Shown: positions 34,504 through 43,370, counted from the first letter of the stretch. The stretch: DNA of 64,000 bases from AC-32 sp963813435 (GCA_963813435.1 CAWEYY010000003.1:1240001-1304000), one strand, 5' to 3'. Notes: generated by a model from the letters alone, not told the origin. A program made the numbers and translations.

Positions 34504-35053
34504 CGACGCGGTCACCGAGGCGAGCTCGCGGCGCGGGTTCCTGGCGCGTGCCGGGCGCCTGCTCCTCGCGGTCGGCAGCGGCGGCTTCGTCGCAGCCGCG
34601 CTGCGCGCGCAGAAGGCCGAGGCCTTCCACTTCTGCGGCCACATCTACACGACCGGCTCGTGCCCGCACCCGGTCGGCCTTCCGCGGATCGACAGCCGTG
34701 GGTTCCCGCTCCGCGCGGCCGACGGGAAGCCGGTTGACGACCTCGGCCGGCCGATCGACAAGGCCGGACGCCCGGTCGACGCCAAGGGACGGCTCCTGCG
34801 AGACCCGGACGGGAACCCGCTGCCACCCGCTCCTCGCACGCGCGTGTGCCAGAACGCCGCACGGAAGTACGGGTTCCGCTCCCACATCGACGGCTCGTGG
34901 TACCGCTGCTGCGGTGGGCACATCCGCAGGCTCGTCGACTGCTGCGGCTACGTCCGCAACCGGATCAACGGCGACGCCGCGCTGACCGGTTACTGCTACC
35001 AGGGCCGGCGCGTGTTCTGCGTCATGTACTTCGACACGAAGATCAAGTGCTGA
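34496..35053 (+). CDS. TAT-exported Cys-rich protein, methylamine dehydrogenase light chain-like
   Basis: 185 aa. Twin-arginine signal SSRRGFLARAGRLLLAVGSG (RR at 12-13). The mature part has ten Cys (47, 56, 118, 138, 139, 149, 150, 167, 175, 185), with CCGG...DCCG reminiscent of the MADH light chain core. Residues about 66-111 are a degenerate repeat of the type D-x-x-G-R-P-(V/I), rich in Asp, Gly and Pro. Only one Trp (135) is present, so a two-Trp TTQ cofactor cannot form as in MauA. Probably a multi-disulfide exported protein matured by the flanking MauE-Trx and CcdA-like proteins; its activity is unknown. Confidence 0.72.
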   Translation: MFSDAVTEASSRRGFLARAGRLLLAVGSGGFVAAALRAQKAEAFHFCGHIYTTGSCPHPVGLPRIDSRGFPLRAADGKPVDDLGRPIDKAGRPVDAKGRLLRDPDGNPLPPAPRTRVCQNAARKYGFRSHIDGSWYRCCGGHIRRLVDCCGYVRNRINGDAALTGYCYQGRRVFCVMYFDTKIKC

Positions 35054-36501
35054 CCGCCGCCCTTGCGCTGACCGGATTGCTCGTCGGGCTCGCCGGTGCC
35101 TGGTCGCCCTGAAGCCTCTCGATGGTCGGCACCGTGAGTGCCGCGCGGAGACTCGGAGGACACGGAGCGCTCGTCGCCGCGGGGGCTGCCTTCGCGACCG
35201 GGCTCGGCCTCGGCGCCGCACTGATCTTCGGCGTGCTTGGAGCGCTCGGAGCAGCGATCGAGCCGGGACGAGCCTTCCTGATCGGCGCAGCCGCGCTCGC
35301 CGCCGCGGCCGTGATCTCGGACCTCGCCGGGTTCCGCGTCCGGCCGCAGGTCCGCTTCCAGGTCCCCGAGCCGTGGCGCCGGTCGATGCCGCTCCCGCGG
35401 GCGTTGTTCCTCTACGGCGTCCTGCTCGGGACCGGCGTGACGACCTTCGTCCCCGCCGCGGCCGGCTGGGCGCTGCTGCCGCTCTGCGTCGGGCTCGCGA
35501 GCGTTCCGGGGGCAGTTGTCATCGGCCTGAGCTTTGCAGCGGGTCGGGCACTCCCGGTGCTCGTGCTCGTCGCGCGCGGCGGTGACGAGGAGGCGCTCGC
35601 CGAGCGGCCGCAGGGCCAGCGCGCGCTGCGCGTCCTCGCGGCGGCATCGCTGACGCTCGCGCTCGTCGCGGGAGACGCGCGCGCGGCCACGTCGGTCGCG
35701 TCTCCCGGCGGCGACCCGAGCGTCGCAGGCGACGACCTCGTCTGGCAGGAGCCTGGCCTCGGCGGCTTCCTGCTCCGCGACGGCGAGCAGATGCAGCTCC
35801 CCGGAACCGACCCCGCGCTCGGCGGCGCCAAGATCGCCTGGCGCTCCGGCGACACGATCACGGTGGCCGACCGCGCGACGCTCACACCGATCCTCCAGCA
35901 GACGGTTCCCGGAGTCGTGAAGCTCGCCATCTCCGACCGCTGGCTCGTCTACCGGGTGCGCCTGGCCAACGGCTCCGAACAGATCCGCGCGTTCTCGCTC
36001 GCCGACCCGGCCAGCACGACGATCATCAGCCGCGCACGAGCAGCCGGACGCCTCGGCCGGCCGTCGCTCGCGAAGGACGTCGTCGTCTACCACCTGGCGA
36101 CCCCGGACGAGAGCCGCCTGCTCTCCTTCGACCTCGCCACGGGAAAGCAGCGCGTGCTCCGCTCCTCGCGCAAGGTGCAACTGCTGAATCCGGCCCGGAT
36201 CGGCGGGAGGCTCCTCTACGTCCGCGTCTCGCGCTGCTCGCAGCAGCTCCGGATCGGCCCCCTGGACGCCAACGGCGCCGGTCGCCTCCTCTACACGCTG
36301 CCGCCGCTCGCCGGCCAGGACGCGGGTCATGAGCACGGCCACACGACCCAGGGCGAGCGCCTCCCGTGCCCGCACGGCCCGAAGCCGACCTCTCGCGTTC
36401 TCTGGACGACCGCGATCTCCGGATCCTCCGCCTACGTGACCGTTCTCCGTCCGGGCCCGGGCGGGCAGATGACGCCGGCGCTGCTGGCAATTTCGCGCTG
36501 A
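35047..36501 (+). CDS. CcdA-like membrane protein with propeller domain; in-frame TGA at the redox Cys
   Basis: GTG 35047 overlaps the upstream stop, giving a coupled start. Residues 1-21 read MLTAALALTGLLVGLAGAWS then P, as in actinobacterial CcdA-like proteins, where Cys-Gly follows. Codon 22 is TGA (35110-35112), after which the same frame continues SLSMVGTVSAARRLGG and runs open for 462 codons: about six helices (to about residue 205), then an exported TolB-like propeller (ATSVASPGGDPSVAGDDLVW onward). A hairpin CGGCAC-CGTGA-GTGCCG lies at 35127-35143. Either UGA encodes selenocysteine or the gene is disrupted. The only other start (ATG 35122) lacks an RBS and the first helix. Confidence 0.7.
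35110..35143 (+). promoter_or_regulatory. candidate SECIS-like element after in-frame TGA
   Basis: TGA at 35110-35112; a 6-bp stem (35127-35132 with 35138-35143) carries a 5-nt apical loop CGTGA containing GU. Counting U of UGA as 1, the loop occupies 24-28; in E. coli fdhF it is about 22-25. Outer TCTC/GAGA pairing can extend the stem. Sequence and distance are suggestive only. Confidence 0.35.
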
Positions 36502-36567
36502 GGCGTAACGGACGGCGTCGACCCGAGACTGATCGGTCGACAAGCAAGGGGTCACGGAGGGAATGAC

Positions 36568-37587
36568 ATGGAACGCATCTACGTCCAGACCAACGACGCG
36601 GAGAAGAACGAGATCATCGCGTACGACCGCTCGGCCGACGGCGCGCTCGACCGGCTCGGCAGCTACGAGACCGGAGGCCGCGGCACGGGCGTCCCGCATC
36701 TCGCCTCGCAGAGCTCGATCGTCCTCAGCGACGACGGCGCCTGGCTGCTGGTGGCGAACACCGGCAGCGACGAGCTGACTCTGTTCGCGATCGGCGCGGA
36801 CGGCCCGAAGCTCGCAGACAAGGTCGCCTCGGGCGGCTCGGCGCCGACGAGCATCGCCATCAGCGGCGAGATCGTCTATGCGCTCAACAACGGCGGCACG
36901 CCGAACATCAGCGGCTTCGCGATCGGGGGAGGCAAGCTCTCGCCGATCGACGGCTCGACGCGACCGCTGAGCGCGGGCAACGCCGACCCGGCGCAGATCT
37001 CGTTCAGCCCGGACGGCAAGACGATCGTCGTCACCGAGCGCGGCACGAACGCGATCAGCTCCTACACCGTGGACGCGAACGGCATCGCCGAGGGACCGGA
37101 GACGATCCCCTCCTCGGGTGCCACGCCCTACGGGTTCGACTTCGCCGACGGCTCGGTGATCGTGACCGAGGCGTTCGGCGGCGAGAAGGGCAAGGCCGCC
37201 GCGTCCTCGTACTCGCTCGCCGAGCCCGGGCACCTGAGCCCGGTCAGCGAGTCGATCGGCGACACGCGCAGCGAGGTGTGCTGGGCGGCAACGACCAAGG
37301 ACGGCCGCTTCGTCTTCGTGACCAATTTCGGCGACGGCACGATCTCGAGCTACGCGATCGGCAAGGGCGGCGCGCTCGAGCTGCTCGAGCCAGTGGCCGG
37401 CTCGACCATCATCGGCGAGCCGGGAATCCGCGACGAGGCAATCACGGGCGACGGCCGCTTCCTGTACGCGATCGACGCGGACCACCAGCGCGTCTTCGGC
37501 TGGACGGTCGGCGACGACGGTCATCTCGATCCGGTCGGCGAGTTCGAGGGCGTGCCCGCAACCGTCGCCGGGATCGCGGCGAGTTGA
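36568..37587 (+). CDS. lactonase-family (Pgl-like) beta-propeller protein
   Basis: 339 aa. ATG 36568 with GGAGGG 6 bp upstream. Seven blades of the 6-phosphogluconolactonase/YVTN type, e.g. RIYVQTNDAEKNEIIAYDRSADGAL, SIVLSDDGAWLLVANTGSDELTLF, QISFSPDGKTIVVTERGTNAISSYTVD and GRFLYAIDADHQRVFGWTVGDDG. No signal peptide, so it is cytoplasmic. Members hydrolyse sugar lactones or have unknown roles. It is separate from the upstream redox module by 66 bp and its own RBS. Confidence 0.82.
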   Translation: MERIYVQTNDAEKNEIIAYDRSADGALDRLGSYETGGRGTGVPHLASQSSIVLSDDGAWLLVANTGSDELTLFAIGADGPKLADKVASGGSAPTSIAISGEIVYALNNGGTPNISGFAIGGGKLSPIDGSTRPLSAGNADPAQISFSPDGKTIVVTERGTNAISSYTVDANGIAEGPETIPSSGATPYGFDFADGSVIVTEAFGGEKGKAAASSYSLAEPGHLSPVSESIGDTRSEVCWAATTKDGRFVFVTNFGDGTISSYAIGKGGALELLEPVAGSTIIGEPGIRDEAITGDGRFLYAIDADHQRVFGWTVGDDGHLDPVGEFEGVPATVAGIAAS

Positions 37588-37602
37588 TGGGAAAGTCCAT
37601 AA

Positions 37603-37656
37603 GGCGCTCGCTTGCGACGCCGACCATGAGAGGACGTGCCGGCTTGGCGGGCACGA
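37603..37656. repeat. two-hairpin intergenic repeat, copy 2
   Basis: AGGCGCTCGCTTGCGACGCC followed within about 10 bp by AGGACGTGCCGGCTTGGCGGGCACG repeats the plan and much of the sequence of the 2030-2081 element: a GCGTCGC-type hairpin, then an AGGAC(A/G)TG-type hairpin. Confidence 0.5.
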
Positions 37657-37674
37657 CCGTTTAAGGTTTCGGCC

Positions 37675-38271
37675 GTGGTCTTCTCGCGAGGCTTCCGCGG
37701 CAAGAGGCGCGACGGCCCGCCCGACCGGGTGCCGCCTGGTCAGTACCTGACCGACGACTTCCCGGTGCTCTCTGCGGGCCCGACCCCGCACACGCCGCTC
37801 GAGGAGTGGACGTTCACGATCCAGGGCGGCTCTGAGCCGGTCACGTGGACGTGGGACGAGCTCCGCGCGCTGCCGAGCGAGAAGCCCACGGTCGACATCC
37901 ATTGCGTCACGCGCTGGTCGAAGCTCGACACCAACTGGGAAGGCGTGTCCGTCGACACGCTGCTGGACGCCGTCGAGCACGACGCGTCCTACGTGGTCGC
38001 GTTCTGCGACGGCGGCTACACGACCAACCTCCCCATCGAAGACGTGACCGGCGGAAAGGCCTGGGTCGCATACGGCTACGACGGCGAGGAGCTCGACCCC
38101 GAGCACGGCGGGCCCGCGCGGCTGCTCGTGCCGCACCTCTACTTCTGGAAGAGCGCCAAGTGGGTGCGTGGCCTGTCGCTCCGCGACGAGGACGAGCCCG
38201 GCTTCTGGGAGACGAACGGCTACCACCTGAGAGGCGACCCGTGGCTGGAGCAGCGGTACTGGGGCGACTGA
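37675..38271 (+). CDS. sulfite-oxidase-like molybdopterin oxidoreductase
   Basis: 198 aa from GTG 37675 (MVFSRGFRGKRRDGPPDRVP). Oxidoreductase molybdopterin-binding domain of the SUOX/MsrP superfamily: the molybdenum-ligating Cys77 sits in PTVDIHCVTRWSKLDTNWEGV, followed by CDGGYTTNLPIEDV and ARLLVPHLYFWKSAKWVRG. No TAT signal, so it is cytoplasmic, unlike MsrP. In actinobacteria this protein is usually paired with the flavin reductase and DUF6510 genes that follow here; the substrate is unproven. Confidence 0.88.
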   Translation: MVFSRGFRGKRRDGPPDRVPPGQYLTDDFPVLSAGPTPHTPLEEWTFTIQGGSEPVTWTWDELRALPSEKPTVDIHCVTRWSKLDTNWEGVSVDTLLDAVEHDASYVVAFCDGGYTTNLPIEDVTGGKAWVAYGYDGEELDPEHGGPARLLVPHLYFWKSAKWVRGLSLRDEDEPGFWETNGYHLRGDPWLEQRYWGD

Positions 38272-38990
38272 CCTGGGTCGCCGCCGAAGTCGCGGCGGTC
38301 GAACCGGAGACGCCTCGGGTTCACACGCTGGAGCTCGTGGCGCCGGGCTGGCCCGGACACCGCGCGGGCCAGCACCTCGACGTCCGGCTCACGGCAGAGG
38401 ACGGCTACCAGGCCCAGCGCAGCTACTCGATCGCGTCCGCTCCCGGCGAGGAGCTGGCGCTCACGGTCGAGCGGCTGGACGACGGCGAGGTCTCGCCGTA
38501 CCTCGTCGACGAGGCGCGCGAGGGCGACATGCTCGAGGTGCGCGGGCCGATCGGCGGGTACTTCGTCTGGGACGGGAACGAGCCGGAGCCGGTCCTGCTC
38601 GTCGCCGGCGGCTCGGGGGTCGTCCCGCTGATGGCGATGGCGCGCCACCGCGCACGCACGGGCGCGACGGCTCCGATGCGGCTGCTGCTCTCGTCCCGTA
38701 CGCTCGAGGACGTGATCTACCGCGACGAGCTCGATCGGCTCGCAGCGGCCGGCGACGGCTTCGACGTCGTCCACACGCTGACACGGGAGCAGCCGCCCGG
38801 CTGGAAGGGCTACGCGAGGCGGATCGACCACGACCTGCTCGCCGAGGTCGCCTGGCCGGCCTCCGACCAGCCTCGTGTGTACGTGTGCGGCTCGACCCGC
38901 TTCGTGGACGCGGCCGCGGACGGGCTCCTCGAGCTCGGCTACGAGGCGGCCTGGATCAGGACCGAGCGCTTCGGAGCCACGGGGAGCTGA
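38241..38990 (+). CDS. ferredoxin-NADP reductase-like FAD/NAD(P)H oxidoreductase
   Basis: 249 aa. I take GTG 38241, which overlaps the previous gene by 31 bp; an internal start nearer 38272 cannot be excluded. The FAD site is RSYSIASAP, the NAD(P) site is VLLVAGGSGVVPLMAMARH, and VYVCGSTRFVDAAADGLLELGY is the C-terminal nicotinamide-side motif. There is no 2Fe-2S domain. It likely passes electrons from NAD(P)H to or from the molybdoenzyme encoded upstream. Confidence 0.87.
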   Translation: MAGAAVLGRLTWVAAEVAAVEPETPRVHTLELVAPGWPGHRAGQHLDVRLTAEDGYQAQRSYSIASAPGEELALTVERLDDGEVSPYLVDEAREGDMLEVRGPIGGYFVWDGNEPEPVLLVAGGSGVVPLMAMARHRARTGATAPMRLLLSSRTLEDVIYRDELDRLAAAGDGFDVVHTLTREQPPGWKGYARRIDHDLLAEVAWPASDQPRVYVCGSTRFVDAAADGLLELGYEAAWIRTERFGATGS

Positions 38991-38991
38991 G

Positions 38992-39255
38992 ATGGAGATC
39001 CGCGACCTGAAGCTGGACGGCAACGCGATCGGCGGGCTCATGCTCGAGCTCGTGGGCTCGGACCTGACCGCTTCCGACTGTGTCTGCGGCGGCTGCGGCG
39101 CCCACGAGGAGATGGCGCGGCTCGACGTCTACACGGGAGCGGGCATAGTCGTCCGCTGCCGCCACTGCGAGGCCGTGATGATCCGCATCGTCCAGGGCCG
39201 CAGCCGAACCTGGCTCGACCTGAGCGGCACCGCCTCCATCCAGCTGGATCAGTAG
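38992..39255 (+). CDS. DUF6510 family zinc-ribbon-like protein
   Basis: 87 aa from ATG 38992, directly after the reductase stop. Two CxxC knuckles, CVCGGCG and CRHCE, separated by about 25 residues (ARLDVYTGAGIVVRC), match the small DUF6510 proteins linked to the sulfite-oxidase-like/flavin reductase pair. They probably bind zinc or iron; the role is unknown. Confidence 0.8.
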   Translation: MEIRDLKLDGNAIGGLMLELVGSDLTASDCVCGGCGAHEEMARLDVYTGAGIVVRCRHCEAVMIRIVQGRSRTWLDLSGTASIQLDQ

Positions 39256-39331
39256 TTCTCACCGCCGCATCGGGGCGCCCACGATGCGCCATCGAGCCTC
39301 GTCCGGGACCATTTGGACGGAGGTGAGAATC

Positions 39332-40443
39332 ATGACAAGGGCTGTGAAGCTTGCGCCTTTCTCTCGTCGGTCGCTTGCTGCTCGTTGTTGATCGCTACAG
39401 GCCGCCACGGCGACACGCCGAGCGTCAGGGTGAAGCAGACGCAAAGCCCGATCGCGACGCTTGCGATGGACGGGCCACGGGTCGCGTACGCCAGTCGGCA
39501 AGAAGGTCTACGTCTGGAACATGCTGACAAGCGCAGACCACGACGATGCAGGGCAAGTACGGCACGCACACGTCGGAGGTCGCGATCGCAGGCATGCGCG
39601 TGGCCTGGATCACGCGGTACGTGATCGGAAACTCGCTACCAGACGCAGGAGCACCTGTTCGTCGGCGACCATCGGATCCCGCCGACAGCTGCTGGCCTCC
39701 GAGCAGGCGCTACCTCAGCAGCGACGTAAGCGCCGCGGCGTGGTACGGACGGTGGATCGCCGGCGCAGTCGGCTCCGGCAAGGTGCTGGCCGTCGGCACA
39801 TGGTGGTCGACCAGCGACGGCACGTGCATCGGACAGAGGCTGAACCGGTCTCGTCTGGCGGCCTCAAGCAGATCGTCGTCGGGCCGGGCGCGATCATCCG
39901 CAGTCGGCGGACTCCGGCCGGATCGCGGTGCTTCGCTCTGAGGACTCATGGCCGATGTACGGGCAGGCACGGCACTGGAGACCGCCGGTTACGGTCGGGA
40001 TCTACTCCACAAGCGGCACGCTTCTCAAGGAGATCGCTCCAGACTCGGCCGAGGAGATCGCGCTCAGGGCGACCGCCTCGTCGTCCTGACCGAGACGAAC
40101 ACCCTCGAGGTCTACAACTGGAAGATCGGGACACTCGTCCACACGTGGCCCATTGCCGCTACGGGCGGACCTGCCGGAGCCTCTGGCGGTCTACGGGCAG
40201 CTCGCCGTCTACTCGGTCGATCCGCGATCGGCGGTCGCACGAAAGCTGCACGTGATGCGGCTGACGACGGGCAAGGACGTCGTCCTCGCGACCGGTCGGG
40301 GCTCGGGCTACTACAGCCGCGACGCGGCGATCGGCCCCCGCGGCCTCGTCTACGCGATCACGTACCGCGAGCACGCCCGCTCGGGCGCGCCCGAGCGAGG
40401 CAAGCTCGTCTTCGTCCCGCTGGCGAAGGTGCTCCGGCGGTGA
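39332..40443 (+). pseudogene. decayed exported TolB/WD-type propeller gene (family copy 1)
   Basis: Fragments in three frames align in order with the intact paralogue at 40477-41589: SPIATLAMDGPRVAYAS, KKVYVWNMLTSADHD, TSEVAIAGMRVAWITRYV, GRWIAGAVGSGKVLAVGTWW, GIYSTSGTLLKEIAPDS, LVVLTETNTLEVYNWKIGTL and a C-terminal LHVMRLTTGKDVVLATGRGS...KLVFVPLAKVLRR. The ATG at 39332 has a GGAGGT RBS. At least five frameshifts are needed to join them, so it is a true pseudogene, not a single error. Confidence 0.75.
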
Positions 40444-40476
40444 GTTGAGCTGCCCCGCGCGCTCCTGAGCCGGCTG

Positions 40477-41589
40477 GTGCTTCTCGGCCTCCTGCCGGCG
40501 CTCGCAGTCGGAGCGTCGGCAGACGCCGGGACGGCCCCGAGGACGCAGGAGTTTCGGACGCCGACGATCGTGCGACAAATCGCGATGGATGGGCCCAGAG
40601 TCGCCTACGCAGGCTGGACTAGTAGCAGGCACTGCCCCAGGATCTACGTCTGGAACGTGCTCAACGGCCAGAGGACGGCCGTCAGTCATCTGAGGACGTG
40701 CAACGTGACGGAGCTCGCCGTCGCCGGCCGGCGCGTGGCCTGGATCGTCCACACGGCGGGGAACACCGAGGAGACCGACAAGCTCTACGTCTCGTCCCTG
40801 CCGACGGCGAAGGAGCGGCTGCTCGCGAGGACCGCGCGCTACGCCGAGGAGTGCTCCGCGAATCCCCGCTGCTGGTCGGGAACGTGGATCCAGGGACTGG
40901 TCGGCTCGGACAGCCTGCTGGCCGTCAGCCGCTGGACGACCGACACCAAAACGGATGTCCAGCGCTTCACGCGAGGCGGGCTGGACGTGATCGGCTCCGA
41001 CGGGCTGCGGCGAGTCGTCGCCGGCCAGGACGGGATCGTGGCCGCTGCTGCCGATTCGGGCCACGTCGCCGTGCTCCGCACAGCGGGGGATATCGACGAG
41101 ACCTACCAGCCCGCCGATGTCGTCATCTACGCCAGCACCGGCAAGCTCCTGAAGAGGCTCACGCCGGCCGGGATCGGTCTGAGGAAGCCGGGACAGATGG
41201 CTCAGATCGCGCTCAGCGGCATCTACCTCGCGGTTCTCACCGTGGAGCCAAAGCTCGAGCTCTACAACTGGCGCACCGGTGCGCTCCTTCACAGTAAAGC
41301 GCTGCCGCGGGGAGCCGCGCATCTCGCGCTCTCGGGCCAGACCGCCGCATACCTCGTGACCCGCTACGGGACGAGCCTCGTGCTCCACGTGGTTCAGGCG
41401 CGAACGGGACGGGATGTCGTCCTCGCAAGGCTCAAGCAGCCGCCAGCGACCTCGGGCTTCGTCGGGGTCGACATCGACGAGCTCGGTCTCGTCTACGCCA
41501 GCGACGCAAGGGCGGCAGGGCGCTCCTACAGCGATCTCGAGTTCGTCCCGATGGCACGCATTCGGTCCGCGCTCGCCGGAAGGAAGTGA
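40477..41589 (+). CDS. exported TolB/WD-type propeller protein (family copy 2, intact)
   Basis: 370 aa. GTG 40477 gives a short signal sequence (MLLGLLPALAVGASADAG). Repeated blade motifs: QIAMDGPRVAYAGW, PRIYVWNVLNGQRTAV, ELAVAGRRVAWIVHT, DSGHVAVLRTAG, IALSGIYLAVLTVEPKLELYNWRTG, LHVVQARTGRDVVLARL. The family repeats a (I/L)A-x-(D/S)G-x-x-(V/L)A-(Y/W) strand followed by VWN or YNW and TG. Function unknown. It is the only uninterrupted member of four in the window and starts 33 bp after copy 1 ends. Confidence 0.75.
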   Translation: MLLGLLPALAVGASADAGTAPRTQEFRTPTIVRQIAMDGPRVAYAGWTSSRHCPRIYVWNVLNGQRTAVSHLRTCNVTELAVAGRRVAWIVHTAGNTEETDKLYVSSLPTAKERLLARTARYAEECSANPRCWSGTWIQGLVGSDSLLAVSRWTTDTKTDVQRFTRGGLDVIGSDGLRRVVAGQDGIVAAAADSGHVAVLRTAGDIDETYQPADVVIYASTGKLLKRLTPAGIGLRKPGQMAQIALSGIYLAVLTVEPKLELYNWRTGALLHSKALPRGAAHLALSGQTAAYLVTRYGTSLVLHVVQARTGRDVVLARLKQPPATSGFVGVDIDELGLVYASDARAAGRSYSDLEFVPMARIRSALAGRK

Positions 41590-42703
41590 GCATCGTGAGA
41601 AGCCGTGCGAGGAACTGGTTCGGCACCGTGGGCAGCCTGTTCCTGCTGGCGATCTCGCTGGTTTTCGCAGGCGGGCCCCAGGAGGCGACGACGGTTGCAG
41701 CCGGGGCTACGCCACGCACGCTCGTGACGACGCCCGGCCGGATCTACGCGTTCGCCCAGGACGGTGACCGAATCGGCTGGATCGCGGAGGCCGGGCGTGT
41801 TCGCGTCCGGCGCTTGACCACACAAAGGACCTAGGTGGTCGGAAGAGGTCGATTACGCGGCGGGTGTACACCGCGGTCCTCGCCCTGGCCGGCAACCGTG
41901 CCCTCTGGGCTTCGACAGCGGCGGCAACAACGTCGAGGACGACGATTGTCAGCGGCGCTCCCGGCCACAGGCGGTCTTGTCGACCTGCTCCAGGGCGACC
42001 TGCGCGGGACGGGGGCGGTGACCGCTTCGGCGGTGTCGCCGGGGACGGCGCGACGCTTGCGTACGGCTGGGTCGCCGAGACGTGCGTCAACAGGCCCTTT
42101 GGTTGTGACGTTGCCCTTGACCGACCCACTCGTCGTCACGGGCGGGGGGGTGTGATCCTTGCGCAGAGGTCACCTTCGCAACGGGCTCCCGCAATCACCG
42201 GTGTCGCGCCCGCCGGCCATTCTTGCCGTCGGACAGGGCGCGTCGCGGTCGTTCCGGCGCGGTCGCCGACTCCGGCAGGCGAGTGTTCGTACCTCGGGTG
42301 GCGGAGGATGGTCCGGTGAGCGTAAGCGACCTCGGCGGCAAGCTCTGCTGAGCATGCGACTCGACGGGGTCGTCAGGGATCTGGCGCTCCTCGGCGACCA
42401 AGTCATCGTGCTGCTCGAGCAACCCGACGGAGAGCAGAGCTCATCCGGCGCTTCAACGTCAAGAGTGGAGCCCAACTCCTGCCGAGCCGCACCTTGCCAG
42501 CGGGCACGGCCGAGGCCTCTGCCGGCGCTGGCGGGATCGTCTTCCCGTGGGTCGCTCCATCTACATGCTCCACGGAAATGCGCCGAAGCTGCTCGCGCGC
42601 GCTGCCGGAACCCCGATCGGCCTTTCGATCGAGGGCCGGAGGGTCGCCTGGGCCGAGAACGTGCACGGGCACGGGCGCATCCAGGCGTTGACGGTTCCAT
42701 AGC
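41586..42703 (+). pseudogene. decayed exported propeller gene (family copy 3)
   Basis: The first 82 codons are intact (signal FGTVGSLFLLAISLVFAGG, then GRIYAFAQDGDRIGWIAEAGRVRVRRL) and end at a stop at 41834. Downstream, pieces in other frames continue the family pattern: RVYTAVLALAGNRALWAS, YGWVAETCVNRPFGCDVALD, MRLDGVVRDLALLGDQVIVLLE, SIYMLHGNAPKLLARAAGTP and LSIEGRRVAWAENVHGHGR. The start overlaps the stop of copy 2, so the two were once an operon. Confidence 0.7.
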
Positions 42704-42786
42704 CCGGCACCCCGACGGCGATCGCGCTCTCCTGGTCAAAGCTGACGAGGCAGATCCGGCTCTACGACGCCCAGACCGGTAGTCGA

Positions 42787-43311
42787 CTATCGCTGCTTGG
42801 CGCGTTTCACCGGGCACCGCGCGAAGCCCCTCGGCGGCGGCCTCACGTGCCGCTTGATCCCGAGCGCGCGCCTCAGCTGCTCGAACTTCGCGAAGCCGCC
42901 GCAGTCGGCCTCGACTTCGTCGAAGGGCCGGCTCCACGGAGCGTTGTAGACGTCGCTCTGCTCGGCGTGGGTGAGCTCGTGGCCAAGCACGAAGATCCAG
43001 ATGCTGAGCCGGGCCGCCGGCGCGTGCTTCCACGCTTCGAGCGCGCGGCACCCGCGCACGGGAAGCGCCACTTGCCGGATCTCGTAGCGCCAGAGGCCGT
43101 AGACCTCCGCCTCGTGGCCCTTCAGGTCGGGGTAGCCGGAGTCGACGAGCGCAGCCCAGTCGGCGCGGCCGTAGCAGTCGACGGTCGCGCGATACGGGAC
43201 GGTCGCCCGTTCGGCGAAGCGCGACTCGCGCACGGCGCCGAGCACCGCGCCCGCGAGCACACAGGCGGCCGCCGCGATCACCACGCTTGCTGTCAGGAGG
43301 CGCCATCGCAT
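42787..43311 (-). CDS. exported HExxH putative metallopeptidase-like protein
   Basis: 174 aa. Signal/anchor at residues 5-28 (LLTASVVIAAAACVLAGAVLGAV). VLGHELTHAEQSD holds a gluzincin-type HELTH (111-115), and the downstream acidic segment FDEVEADCGG (130-139) supplies candidate third ligands. Three Cys flank the domain. The short length and lone HExxH suggest a minimal peptidase or an inactive relative. A strong hairpin separates it from the repeat-protein gene upstream (same strand). Confidence 0.65.
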   Translation of the reverse strand: MRWRLLTASVVIAAAACVLAGAVLGAVRESRFAERATVPYRATVDCYGRADWAALVDSGYPDLKGHEAEVYGLWRYEIRQVALPVRGCRALEAWKHAPAARLSIWIFVLGHELTHAEQSDVYNAPWSRPFDEVEADCGGFAKFEQLRRALGIKRHVRPPPRGFARCPVKRAKQR

Positions 43312-43338
43312 AGCTACTCGCCGTCTGCCGGGACGAGC

Positions 43339-43370
43339 GGAGTGGCTCCGGCGCTCGCCGGAGCCACTCC
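43339..43370 (-). terminator. perfect 15-bp hairpin after repeat-protein gene
   Basis: GGAGTGGCTCCGGCG (43339-43353) is the exact reverse complement of 43356-43370 with a 2-base loop, 12 bp past the stop of the 863-aa gene. No T-tract on either strand. It may stop or attenuate transcription into the HExxH gene. Confidence 0.55.

Noticed and set aside
34496..35053. A genuine methylamine dehydrogenase light chain (mauA)
   Set aside because: Only one Trp exists, so tryptophan tryptophylquinone cannot form; no heavy-chain gene with signal peptide is adjacent.
34996..38226. 1076-residue open frame on the minus strand
   Set aside because: It is complementary to several well-supported genes (CcdA-like, propeller, sulfite-oxidase-like), has no recognisable domain and is the usual high-GC third-position artefact.
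39332..42703. Sequencing error as the sole cause of the broken propeller genes
   Set aside because: Neighbouring metabolic genes of similar length are intact, while copies 1 and 3 need many shifts plus amino-acid divergence; decay is the better explanation there, though single-shift genes (8812-9487, 51361-52955, 56458-57533) could still be errors.
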